Source of the DNA: Entomohabitans teleogrylli
Lineage (GTDB): Bacteria > Pseudomonadota > Gammaproteobacteria > Enterobacterales > Enterobacteriaceae
DNA length: 64,000 bases
Direction: 5' to 3'
Assembly: GCF_001484765.1 (NCBI RefSeq)
Contig: NZ_LLXO01000025.1
Location: 26,914-90,913 of the forward strand
Part shown: one piece after another, positions 30,842 to 39,354 of the stretch
Layout: the number at the start of each line of letters is the position of its first letter
Numbering within the stretch: position 1 is the first letter of the stretch
The notes under the pieces: generated by a model
Told to the model about the DNA's origin: nothing
The model's input: only the letters and a program-made list of their open reading frames with translations
Database searches by the model: none
Translations under genes and position numbers: made by a program

Positions 30842-32185
30842 ATGCCACAGAATACTCAGTTGCGAAGAGTTCTTAAAACGCCTGCGCTGGTCGCGTTTGG
30901 GCTGGCCTATATGGTCCCACTGGGCGTTTTCACTACTTATGGTCAGGTGACGGTGTTAAGCCAGGGGCATTTGCCGGTCGCCTATTTAATCACCATTGCC
31001 ACCATCCTGTTTACTGCACTGAGCTACTGCCGAATGACCAGCGCCATGCCGCTGGCGGGTTCAGCGTATTCCTACGTGCAGCGCAGCTTTGGCGGTAAAG
31101 TCGGTTTTCTGGTCGGCTGGGCGCAGATCCTTGATTATCTGTTCCTGCCGATCCTCAACTACTTAGTGTTAGGCATCTTTTTGCACGAGGCATTTCCGTC
31201 CATTCCCGCCGCGGTGTTTGTGCTCGGTTCAATTGCATCGGTCAGTCTGTTAAATATCCTCGGCGTACGGCTAATGACGTCAGTGAATTTCTCGCTGATT
31301 GGCGCCCAGATGGTGTTTATCGTCCTGTTTATCACGCTGTCATTCAGCCAGGCCGAACTGACGCCGGAAAACCTGATGCGCCCGCTGCTGGTCGGCGCCG
31401 GAGACTTTTCCGGGCTAATGGCCGGCGCGGCGGTGCTGTGCCTGGCGTTTCTCGGGTTTGACGCTATCGCCACCATGGCCGAAGAAGCCGATGACGCAAA
31501 GCGCACCCTGCCGCGCGCCATCCTGATCACCGTCATTTCCGCCGGCACGATTTTTATCGCCGTCTCCTACTCCGCCCATATCATCTACCCGGACTGGCAG
31601 TCGCTGATCCCGGTGCAGGATACCGCCAGCCTGGTGGTTTCCGAAAAGGCCGGCGGTAAATGGATGTATACCTTCTTTATGGCCGCCTACCTGACCGGGG
31701 TCTATGCTTCGGCGATGACTGCCCAGACCGGGGTATCGCGTATTTTCTATGCCATGGGTCGTGAAGGGGTGCTGCCGCGCAAAGTGTTCTACCATCTGCA
31801 CAGCCGTTACCACACGCCGTACCGGGCGATCCTGTTCGTGGCGGTGGTATCGCTGACCGCCCTGTTCCTCGACCTCAACATGGTGGTGTCGATGATCAGT
31901 TTCGGCGCTCTGGGGGCATTTACCTTCGTTAACCTGAGCGTGGTCAAACACTTCCTGATCAATGAAAAGCGGCGCGGCGGCGCAGCGCTGTTTAAGTATG
32001 GGCTGCTGCCGATTATCGGCTTTCTGCTTTCGGTCTGGCTGTGGTCGCACCTTGAACCGGACGCCCTGAAAGTGGGTATGACCTGGCTGGTGATTGGCTT
32101 TATCTACCTGCTGTGGCTGACCAAAGGGCTGCGCCAGGCGCCGCCGTCGGTGAAGTACGACGATATTGCCCATCTGATTGACTAA
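30842..32185 (+). CDS. APC-family permease, PuuP-like
   Basis: This 447-residue amino-acid/polyamine/organocation permease has about twelve membrane segments. The sequence LVAFGLAYMVPLGVFTTYGQV, LPLAGSAYSYVQRS-type block, VGFLVGWAQILDYLFLPILN and AFLGFDAIATMAEEADDAKRTLPRAI closely follow the E. coli putrescine importer PuuP. The real substrate may be another amine or an amino acid. The ATG follows AGGAG at a rather long distance (12 bases). The upstream amidohydrolase gene suggests joint use of an amide or amine, but the 387-base gap argues for separate promoters. Confidence 0.85.
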   Translation: MPQNTQLRRVLKTPALVAFGLAYMVPLGVFTTYGQVTVLSQGHLPVAYLITIATILFTALSYCRMTSAMPLAGSAYSYVQRSFGGKVGFLVGWAQILDYLFLPILNYLVLGIFLHEAFPSIPAAVFVLGSIASVSLLNILGVRLMTSVNFSLIGAQMVFIVLFITLSFSQAELTPENLMRPLLVGAGDFSGLMAGAAVLCLAFLGFDAIATMAEEADDAKRTLPRAILITVISAGTIFIAVSYSAHIIYPDWQSLIPVQDTASLVVSEKAGGKWMYTFFMAAYLTGVYASAMTAQTGVSRIFYAMGREGVLPRKVFYHLHSRYHTPYRAILFVAVVSLTALFLDLNMVVSMISFGALGAFTFVNLSVVKHFLINEKRRGGAALFKYGLLPIIGFLLSVWLWSHLEPDALKVGMTWLVIGFIYLLWLTKGLRQAPPSVKYDDIAHLID

Positions 32186-32267
32186 TTAGCGACACAAAGC
32201 GCGCTGCGGATTACCGGGCGCGCAGTTTGTTTCACCGCGCTCTGCCTGCGCGTACCAGAACCGGGGA

Positions 32268-32798
32268 ATGATGCTCACCTTTCGACACCTCACCGATACC
32301 GCCAGCGACGATTTCCGTCTGGTGGACACCCTGTACGAATCCGCCTTCCCGTGGCATGAAAAACGCGAAGCAGCGGCGAAACAGCTGGCGCTGGACAACC
32401 CTCACTACCGTCTGCTGGCCTGTTACGATGGGCGGCTATTTGTCGGGATGATCGGCGCCTGGCGCTTCCACGGCTACAGCTATATTGAGCACCTGGCCGT
32501 CAACGACCAGTTGCGCGGCGCCGGCTATGGTAAACGGATGCTGCGCCAGTTCCTCGACGCAAACCCGCTCACCGTTCTGGAAATTGATCCTCTGACGACC
32601 GGGATTGCCCGGCGGCGGCTGCGCTTTTACCAACAGCTCGGGTTTCAGCGCAATCCATTTACTCACCACCACCCCAGCTACCACGCCGGCGTGGCGGATC
32701 ATTTGCTGCTGGTGCTCAGCCATCCGCACCCTCTTGATGACGCCCGCTACCAGCAGTTCCATGATGATTTATGCCATGTGGTGATGGCCGGCGTGTGA
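32268..32798 (+). CDS. GNAT-family N-acetyltransferase
   Basis: This 176-residue protein has the acetyl-CoA-binding motif A LRGAGYGKRML (about residues 82-92), preceded by YIEHLAVND, and the C-terminal FYQQLGFQRNP block. These are typical of GNAT enzymes. The substrate is unknown. Two adjacent ATG codons (32268, 32271) follow CCGGGGA. It lies about 80 bases after the permease gene and could be co-transcribed with it. Confidence 0.8.
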   Translation: MMLTFRHLTDTASDDFRLVDTLYESAFPWHEKREAAAKQLALDNPHYRLLACYDGRLFVGMIGAWRFHGYSYIEHLAVNDQLRGAGYGKRMLRQFLDANPLTVLEIDPLTTGIARRRLRFYQQLGFQRNPFTHHHPSYHAGVADHLLLVLSHPHPLDDARYQQFHDDLCHVVMAGV

Positions 32799-33278
32799 TA
32801 CGTCCGGCCAGCTCTCCGCAAACCTCAGTAAACGCGCCGCCCTGTAAAGAAATAGCGATCAACTAATCTCCTGTTATCTCATATATCCGGCGCCTGGTAA
32901 TAATGCCAAAAACCTTCTATTCTTTAACTCCGTAATATATTTCCCGGCCCGGAAATAAAATATATTTTATATCTGATTCGCTATTTTAAAGGCTATCCTG
33001 CGATTAATTAGCCTGATGTTGATTAGCATTAAAACGGTACAAATGAAAGAAAACCCCACATAGTCAGCACAATAATCCACGATAAAATCATTAATCAGAA
33101 TTTAAATTTTTTAACCTGTCAGGCACTATCTAATCACCAGGAATATCTATATTTAATCCAACAAACTAAAAAAATATCGACCCAGAGCCCCAGCGAATAA
33201 TCGCTATTTTTATAATGGTATTCACACCATAAAAAACTGGCGCTCTCATTTATTGACCTGAAATGCCTGTATGAGGCG
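32799..33278. other. AT-rich intergenic region upstream of the pilus operon
   Basis: About 480 bases of low-GC DNA without a credible gene. It should contain the promoter of the Csu-type pilus operon. Confidence 0.45.
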
Positions 33279-33312
33279 ATGATGATGGATACCGGCTTAT
33301 TTAAGCTTTTAT

Positions 33313-33443
33313 CTGCCGCGCGGCAGAAAAACAAGATTCCCCCTCTGCACAGCGACTGCGCTGTGCGACCCGTCACTGGTTCTGCGGCAGCGCCTGTCGT
33401 ATCGCTACAACCATTTGCAGCCCCGTCTGCACGGCCTTTTTTT
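33313..33443 (+). promoter_or_regulatory. Structured leader of the pilus operon, possible attenuator
   Basis: Three hairpins follow each other: CTGCCG-CG-CGGCAG (33313-33326), a perfect GCACAGCG-ACTG-CGCTGTGC (33347-33366), and TGCAG/CTGCA (33416-33431). The last is followed by a seven-T run at 33437-33443, just 15 bases before the start codon and next to the GGAGG site. The T-run after a weak stem looks like an attenuator or an mRNA switch. Confidence 0.45.
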
Positions 33444-33458
33444 GCCTGGAGGTTTACC

Positions 33459-34031
33459 ATGAACGTTAAACATATCGCGACGCATTTACTTCCCGGTATC
33501 GCGCTGACACTGGGGATCTGCGGCAACGCCTGGTCCGCCGGTGCGCTCACCGGCCAGATAGGCGTACAAGTCACGATTGGCGCTGGCTGTACCGTGACCA
33601 ATAACAGCGTTGTCGGCGGGATTAACCAGTGGGGTAACCTCAACTTCGGCCAGTATGCCGATCTGAATAACGTGATCAACGGTACCGTCATCGGCAGCGA
33701 CGGTCAGAGCGCGGTGACCATTCAGTGCAGCAGCGGCCTGACTCCGTCGCTGGTCATCGGCTCCGGTCTCAATGCCTCCGGCGGGGTTCGCCGTATGGCC
33801 TATACCAACGGCGGTAACACCACACTGGTGGCATACCGCATTTATTCTGACGTAGCCCGCAGCGCCGAAATCGCCCCAGGCGGCAACGTGGGACTCTCCA
33901 CCACCGGCACAGCCCAGAATATCCCGCTGTATGGCCGTATCATCCCGGCGGATCAAACCACTGGTACCGGAGGCACTACGCCAGCCGCGGGCACCTATAA
34001 CGATACGGTTGTGGCGACCCTGAGCTGGTAA
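33459..34031 (+). CDS. Csu-type pilus major subunit (spore coat U domain)
   Basis: This 190-residue secreted pilin has a signal peptide (MNVKHIATHLLPGIALTLGICGNAWSA) and one spore-coat-U (SCPU) domain. Its markers are the N-terminal hydrophobic strand QIGVQVTIGAGCTVTN, NLNFGQYA, a second Cys in VTIQCSSG, and the terminal TYNDTVVATLSW. It resembles CsuA/B of archaic chaperone-usher pili, which polymerise by donor-strand exchange. The ATG at 33459 follows TGGAGG; the longer frame to 33279 runs through the leader hairpins and is rejected. It is the first gene of a five-gene operon. Confidence 0.88.
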   Translation: MNVKHIATHLLPGIALTLGICGNAWSAGALTGQIGVQVTIGAGCTVTNNSVVGGINQWGNLNFGQYADLNNVINGTVIGSDGQSAVTIQCSSGLTPSLVIGSGLNASGGVRRMAYTNGGNTTLVAYRIYSDVARSAEIAPGGNVGLSTTGTAQNIPLYGRIIPADQTTGTGGTTPAAGTYNDTVVATLSW

Positions 34032-34042
34032 GCGGCAGGCCT

Positions 34043-34585
34043 GTGGTGAAACGCCCGCGGCTTTGGCGCTACGGACTATACCTGTTGCTGGCGTACCTGC
34101 TCGCGCCGCCGCTGGCGGCCGATACCGTCACCCGCAACTTTACCGTCACCGCCACCATCGCCAACGGCTGTATTTTCGGCAGCAGCGGCAGCGGTGGTTC
34201 CGGCAACCTCGGTACCATTAACTTCGGTACCCTGGCCAATGTGGCGAATGTGGTGGACGCGGCCAGTACCGTGGGAGCCGGATCGCTGGTGGTAACCTGT
34301 ACGCCGGGGATGGCGGTGTCGATCGCCCTTAACGGCGGCGTGAACGGCGGCAGCAACGCCCAGCGTTACCTGATTAACAGCGGCGGCACCCGAACGCTGG
34401 CCTATCAGCTGTATCAGGACGCCGCTCGCAGCACGGTGTGGGGAACCGGCGCCCTGGCCCGGAGTATCGCCAGTTTTCCCGCCACCACGCAAACCCTGAC
34501 CGTTTATGCCCGATTATTGAGTAACGGCACCCCACCGCCGGCAGGAAGCTACAGCGATACCGTTACCGTCACTCTGACCTGGTAA
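34043..34585 (+). CDS. Csu-type pilus minor subunit (spore coat U domain)
   Basis: This 180-residue second SCPU pilin has a signal peptide ending PPLAA and the mature start DTVTRNFTVTATIANGCIFG, the donor strand. It contains NLGTINFGTLANV, VVTCTPGM and the terminal SYSDTVTVTLTW. It starts with GTG (34043 or 34046), 11 bases after the major subunit. By gene order it corresponds to CsuA or CsuB of the Acinetobacter system. Confidence 0.82.
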   Translation: MVKRPRLWRYGLYLLLAYLLAPPLAADTVTRNFTVTATIANGCIFGSSGSGGSGNLGTINFGTLANVANVVDAASTVGAGSLVVTCTPGMAVSIALNGGVNGGSNAQRYLINSGGTRTLAYQLYQDAARSTVWGTGALARSIASFPATTQTLTVYARLLSNGTPPPAGSYSDTVTVTLTW

Positions 34586-34593
34586 ATAATAAG

Positions 34594-35358
34594 ATGAATG
34601 CCATGAGATATCTCCTGACCCTGCTGCTGTTTTTATCCCCGTTATCCGCCCTGAGCGCCAGTTCGGTACTGGTGTGGCCGGTTTACCAGACCATCGCCGC
34701 CGACCAGAAAAGTTCCGCGCTCTGGCTGGAAAACCGCGGCTCAACGCCCACAACATTACAGGTGAGAGTGCTGGCCTGGCAGCAACAGGACGGGCGTGAG
34801 CGCTACGCCGATCAAAACAACGCAGCAGCCAGTCCACCTTTCGCCACGGTGCCCCCGGGACAGCGCCAACTGGTACGTCTGGTACGCCTGAAGCCAGTCC
34901 CCGCCGGCCAGGAGCAGGCCTACCGGATTATCATTGATGAAATTCCCGCCACCCAGCCCGCCTCTGCCGGCGATGCCGGATCCGCCGCCGGTGTGCAGCT
35001 CAGAATGCGCTATGTACTGCCGCTGTTTATGGCGGGCGAAGGCTTAACGTTACCGGCGGATGACGGCACCCGCCCGCTCACCAGCACGCCGGCGCTACGC
35101 TGGCAAATCACTCAATCCGAAGGCAAAAGCTGGCTGACTGTACACAACCAGGGGCAGGTTCACGCCCGGCTAAGCAATGTTTTCTGGGGCCATAGCGCCG
35201 GGAGTAAGACTCTGTCGCTGGCCGACGGCTATCTTGGCTATGTGCTGCCCGGCCAGACCATGCGCTGGCCGCTCCCCGCCGGGAAAACGATCCCCGCCGG
35301 GCAAACGCTGTTTGCCCAACTGGCGGATAACTCCACGCCAGTCGCCCTTACCCGTTAA
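34594..35358 (+). CDS. Archaic-type pilus chaperone (CsuC-like)
   Basis: This 254-residue periplasmic chaperone has a signal peptide (up to LSALSA) and the PapD-like N-terminal domain: SVLVWPVYQTI, ALWLENRGS, and PPGQRQLVRLVRL, which carries the subunit-binding strand. The RYVLPLFMAG block is typical of archaic (sigma-class) chaperones. It folds the pilus subunits and delivers them to the usher. The start could also be the ATG at 34603. Confidence 0.88.
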   Translation: MNAMRYLLTLLLFLSPLSALSASSVLVWPVYQTIAADQKSSALWLENRGSTPTTLQVRVLAWQQQDGRERYADQNNAAASPPFATVPPGQRQLVRLVRLKPVPAGQEQAYRIIIDEIPATQPASAGDAGSAAGVQLRMRYVLPLFMAGEGLTLPADDGTRPLTSTPALRWQITQSEGKSWLTVHNQGQVHARLSNVFWGHSAGSKTLSLADGYLGYVLPGQTMRWPLPAGKTIPAGQTLFAQLADNSTPVALTR

Positions 35359-35381
35359 GTCAGCGGCGCGGGCTGAGCTGT

Positions 35382-37763
35382 ATGAAGCGCTCGGGCGCGG
35401 GACTCTGGAGTCTCCTGACGCTGGCGAGTCTGCCGTGGACGGTCGCGGGGCAAGAGTATGACGCCCTGCCGGACGCGCCGCAGGCATTGCCGGTGCAGGA
35501 GAGCGCGACGCTATATCTGACGCTGGTGGTCAATGGCCGCCAGGACAATCAGATCGTTCCGGTGCGCTGGCGCGATAGCCACTATCTGGTGGAATCCAGC
35601 GCCCTGCGCCGCAACTTTGTGCGTCTGCCGGATACCAGCAGCGGACTGGTGGATCTGAGTACCCTGCCATCGGTAACCGTCACCCTCGACGCCGCCGCCC
35701 AGCGGCTTAATCTGACCGTTCCCGACAGTTGGCTGCCCGAGCAGACGCTAGGCGCCGGCGAATCCGGCCAGCGCCCGGCGGCCCTCGGCAGCCCGGGAAT
35801 GCTGTTTAACTACGATGTTTACGGTCAGGACGCCAGCGGGCAGAGCCGCTATGTCGCCGCCTGGCTGGAGCAGCGCTTGTTCAGCCCTGCAGGATATCTG
35901 AGCAATACCGGCACCTGGCGCAACAGCAGCGGCCAGGCCGGCTATGATGACGGCTACCTGCGCTATGACACCTTCTGGCGCTACAGCGATGAAGCCACCA
36001 TGATCAATCTGCAGGTGGGCGATGTTATCAGCAATGCCCTGACCTGGAGCAATGCGGTGCGCCTCGGCGGCCTGCGCGTAAGCCGGGATTTTCAGATTCG
36101 CCCCGATCTGGTCACCTGGCCGATGCTGCAATACTCCGGGGTGGCCGCGGTTCCCGGCTCGGTCGATCTGTTTATTAACGGCTATAAGACCAGCAGCGAC
36201 AATATTAATGCCGGACCGTTTACCCTGACTAATGTTCCCTATATTAACGGCGCCGGCGAAGCCACGGTGGTGACCACCGACGCCCTGGGACGCCAGGTCT
36301 CCACCAGCGTACCGTTCTATGTGGCAAATACCCTGTTGCGCCAGGGGCTGTCCGATTTTGATTTTTCCGCCGGCGCCCTGCGCGAAGATTACGGCATTCG
36401 CAGCGCCAGTTACGGCAGCGGCGCGGTAAGCGGTATCTGGCGCTACGGTCTGACTAACAACCTGACGTTCTCCAGCCACGGTGAATTCAGCGACGGTCTG
36501 GCGCTGGGCGGCCTGGGCAGCGATATCGCGCTGTGGAACGCCGGTACGCTCAGCGCGGCGACGGCATGGAGCCAGAGCCGCGCTACCGACGCCAGCGACG
36601 GCGGCAACGGCTGGCAATACAGCCTCGGCTACAGCTACTATTCAGCGCGGTTTAGCTTTTCTGCCGAACACCTGCAGCGCGACGGCAACTATCAGGATTT
36701 GAGTGTATTCAAAAGCCCGGCCCAGCTCAGCCAGCGTAGCGATCAGGTCACCCTGAGCTTCGCTCCCTTCGGCTCGCGCTATGGCACCTTCGGTCTCGGC
36801 TATTTTGATATCCAGGCCCGGGACAACACCCGTACCCGGCTTGCCACTCTGTCATGGAGCGTCGGCCTGTGGGGCAACAGCAACCTGTACCTGGCGGTGA
36901 ATAAGTCCCCCGATGACGGCGGTTATAACGCCCAGCTACAGTTTATCGTTCCATTGAGCGACGGCAGCAGCGTTAGCGCCAGCGTCCAGCGCACCACCGA
37001 AGGGGATTACAGCGAACGCCTCAACCTGAGCCGCAGCGCGCCGACTCAGGGCGGTCTGGGCTGGAATCTTGGCTGGTCGGAGGGACAAAATCCGTGGCGC
37101 CAGGCGGATATCACCTGGAAAAACCGCTACAGCACGTTGCAGGGCGGGATCTACGGGCCGGAAAATGATCTCACCCGCTGGGGAGAGATCAGCGGTTCGC
37201 TGATCTGGATGGACAGTTCACTGTTCAGTACCAATAAAATCAACGATGCCTTTATTGTGGTCAACACCGACGGTTACCCGGACGTCCCGGTACGCTACGA
37301 GAACCAACTGATCGGCACCACCGACGACAGCGGCCGGGTACTGATCCCATGGGTCAGCGCCTGGTATGCCGGCAAAGTGTCCATCGATACCCTGAACCTG
37401 CCGGTCGATGTCGAAACCCCGAATGTCGAACAGAAAATGGCAATCCGCGAAGGCAGCGGCGCGGTAGCGAATTTCCCGGTACGCCAGGTGCGTTCCGCAC
37501 GTCTGAGGATTGTCGATAGCCGTAACCAGCCGCTGCCGCCCGGCAGTGAGATTGTCGATAAGACCAGCGGACAGAGCGCGCTGGTGGGTTACGACGGCGA
37601 TGCCTGGTTGAGCCACCTGAAACAAAGCCTGAATCTGGAAATCCGCGCCCCGGGCTACCCGCTGTGCCGCCACGCCTTCCCGTTACCGGACGGCGACAGC
37701 AGCGCTATGGCGCTGAAAACCCTGCGCTGCCCGGCGCCAGCTGATACGGAGAACACATTATGA
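35382..37763 (+). CDS. Outer-membrane usher of the archaic pilus (CsuD-like)
   Basis: This 793-residue outer-membrane usher has a signal peptide (to VAGQEYD), an N-terminal chaperone-binding domain, the translocation pore with blocks FSPAGYLSNTGTWRNSS and VPGSVDLFINGYKTSS, which include the plug region, and C-terminal domains ending in a Cys-rich part (YPLCRHAFPLP, LRCPAP). It is shorter than FimD-type ushers (about 830-880), as is usual for archaic systems. It assembles the pilus and overlaps the tip gene by 4 bases. Confidence 0.9.
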   Translation: MKRSGAGLWSLLTLASLPWTVAGQEYDALPDAPQALPVQESATLYLTLVVNGRQDNQIVPVRWRDSHYLVESSALRRNFVRLPDTSSGLVDLSTLPSVTVTLDAAAQRLNLTVPDSWLPEQTLGAGESGQRPAALGSPGMLFNYDVYGQDASGQSRYVAAWLEQRLFSPAGYLSNTGTWRNSSGQAGYDDGYLRYDTFWRYSDEATMINLQVGDVISNALTWSNAVRLGGLRVSRDFQIRPDLVTWPMLQYSGVAAVPGSVDLFINGYKTSSDNINAGPFTLTNVPYINGAGEATVVTTDALGRQVSTSVPFYVANTLLRQGLSDFDFSAGALREDYGIRSASYGSGAVSGIWRYGLTNNLTFSSHGEFSDGLALGGLGSDIALWNAGTLSAATAWSQSRATDASDGGNGWQYSLGYSYYSARFSFSAEHLQRDGNYQDLSVFKSPAQLSQRSDQVTLSFAPFGSRYGTFGLGYFDIQARDNTRTRLATLSWSVGLWGNSNLYLAVNKSPDDGGYNAQLQFIVPLSDGSSVSASVQRTTEGDYSERLNLSRSAPTQGGLGWNLGWSEGQNPWRQADITWKNRYSTLQGGIYGPENDLTRWGEISGSLIWMDSSLFSTNKINDAFIVVNTDGYPDVPVRYENQLIGTTDDSGRVLIPWVSAWYAGKVSIDTLNLPVDVETPNVEQKMAIREGSGAVANFPVRQVRSARLRIVDSRNQPLPPGSEIVDKTSGQSALVGYDGDAWLSHLKQSLNLEIRAPGYPLCRHAFPLPDGDSSAMALKTLRCPAPADTENTL

Positions 37764-38707
37764 CAGGGATGACTCCCGTCAGGATATTACTGAGCTTGCT
37801 GCTTTTGTTCTGGCTGGCCCCGGTACAGGCGGCCTGCTCCGGAACGACAGGCAGCAGCACCCTACCCACCACCGACTCTTTCAGCGTCGCCAGCAGCGCG
37901 CAAACCACCCAGATCAGTAGCGGGTTGAAATGCTCCGGGAGCCTGTTAAGTATCAACGGTACCAACACCGTCACCGCCGTCCCGACGATGACCTCCAGCC
38001 TGCGTAACACCGTCACCGGCTACGCTATTCCTTATATCCTGTGTAAAGACGCGGCCTGCGGCACATCGGTTACCAGCGGTAACCCCATCACCTGGTCTAC
38101 CACCACCTTTCTCGATCTGCTGGGCCTACTCACCGCCAATGGCTCCTTCCCTCTGTGGATACGCACGACCCCGGGCGCCAACGTGCCGGCGGGAACCTAT
38201 ACCGACACCATCAACATCACCGGGAGCTATAACATATGTTCTATCGGCGCGGTGGTACTCGGCATTCAGGTGTGTCTGGCCGAGACCGGCTCCATTAACG
38301 CGTACAGCATCACAATTTCGATGAATGTCACTAAGTACTGTTACCTCGACAGCGCCACGGATATCGTTTTCGGCAGCGCGCCGCTCCCTTCAGGGTTCAC
38401 AACCCAGTCCGGCACCCTGAGCATCCGCTGCACCCTCAATACCGCTTATAGCGTCAGTATGGCCAGCAGTACCCCGCTCAGCGGCGCCTGGCGACAGATG
38501 GCCGCCACCACCAGCGGCACCACCTCCTATCTGCAATACCAGCTTTACTATAACAACGGCACGCCGTGGACCAGCACCGCCAATCTGAGCGCCACCGGCA
38601 GCGGGAACTCGCAGACCGTTATCTATCAGGCGACTGTAAACCCCAGCCAGGCTAACCAGGCGGCGGGCAGTTACAGCGATACGGTGACCGTCACCGTCAC
38701 TTACTGA
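37760..38707 (+). CDS. Two-domain tip subunit of the archaic pilus (CsuE-like)
   Basis: This 315-residue secreted protein has a signal peptide (to PVQAA) and two SCPU domains. The first (about 25-165) includes VQTTQISSGLKCSG-like and PAGTYTDTINITGSY strands. The second (about 170-315) contains CYLDSATDIVFG and ends AAGSYSDTVTVTVTY. In the Acinetobacter Csu pilus the tip subunit CsuE has this two-domain layout and binds hydrophobic plastics through exposed loops; this protein is the likely tip adhesin. Confidence 0.85.
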   Translation: MTGMTPVRILLSLLLLFWLAPVQAACSGTTGSSTLPTTDSFSVASSAQTTQISSGLKCSGSLLSINGTNTVTAVPTMTSSLRNTVTGYAIPYILCKDAACGTSVTSGNPITWSTTTFLDLLGLLTANGSFPLWIRTTPGANVPAGTYTDTINITGSYNICSIGAVVLGIQVCLAETGSINAYSITISMNVTKYCYLDSATDIVFGSAPLPSGFTTQSGTLSIRCTLNTAYSVSMASSTPLSGAWRQMAATTSGTTSYLQYQLYYNNGTPWTSTANLSATGSGNSQTVIYQATVNPSQANQAAGSYSDTVTVTVTY

Positions 38708-38871
38708 GGAAAAAATCATGGTCAGGTATTGCCGGCGCGGTGATTTTTATAACTACACTAATAACATTCGGGTCATAGCGGAGCGGGCCGCGCCTGGTCG
38801 CCAGGGGTGGCCTGCCGCCTGAAGAGAAACAAAGACATTCCTGATTTGCCTCATGGAGGCTGGCATAACAA

Positions 38872-39348
38872 ATGAAAAATAGCGGTTTTAAAATTCTTGC
38901 GCTGGCGGCGATAGTGGCGGCAATGCCTGGCGCCAGCAGCGCGGCGCAAAGTGACAGCGCCTCCCGGGAGTATAACGTCTGGTATCAGTCCAGCGGCGTG
39001 ATGTACGACCTCACCCAGACGGCAGACAGCGAGCCGGTGCTGGTGAGCATTTTCGGCATTGGCACCGATGACGCCAATCTGGTGGTCTCACAATCTGTGC
39101 CCGGCGATTGTGAAACGCCGGCGGGTAATGCCACCCTGCTTGTGGATGACAAACCGCTCAACACCCACTACACCTGTTTCGAAACCGACAAGCGTAAAAA
39201 AGAACATTTCCTGCTCAGCGATTCCCGGGAGGTCAACAGTATCGCCAGAAAACTCTCCCAGGACCGTACCGTGATCATTAACGGCGACATTAAGCTGTGG
39301 GCGGCCAATTTTAACCACCCGCGCTATGGGGTGACGCCGAAAATGTAA
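38872..39348 (+). CDS. Unknown exported protein linked to the pilus operon
   Basis: This 158-residue protein has a signal peptide (MKNSGFKILALAAIVAAMPGASSA) and a mature domain with two cysteines (VPGDCETP and HYTCFETD), which may form a disulfide. The body has mixed beta-rich sequence, ending FNHPRYGVTPKM. I do not recognise a family. It is 164 bases after the pilus tip gene in the same direction, with TGGAGG upstream, and could be part of the pilus system or independent. The convergent dehydrogenase ends 6 bases away. Confidence 0.75.
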   Translation: MKNSGFKILALAAIVAAMPGASSAAQSDSASREYNVWYQSSGVMYDLTQTADSEPVLVSIFGIGTDDANLVVSQSVPGDCETPAGNATLLVDDKPLNTHYTCFETDKRKKEHFLLSDSREVNSIARKLSQDRTVIINGDIKLWAANFNHPRYGVTPKM

Positions 39349-39354
39349 CCACCG

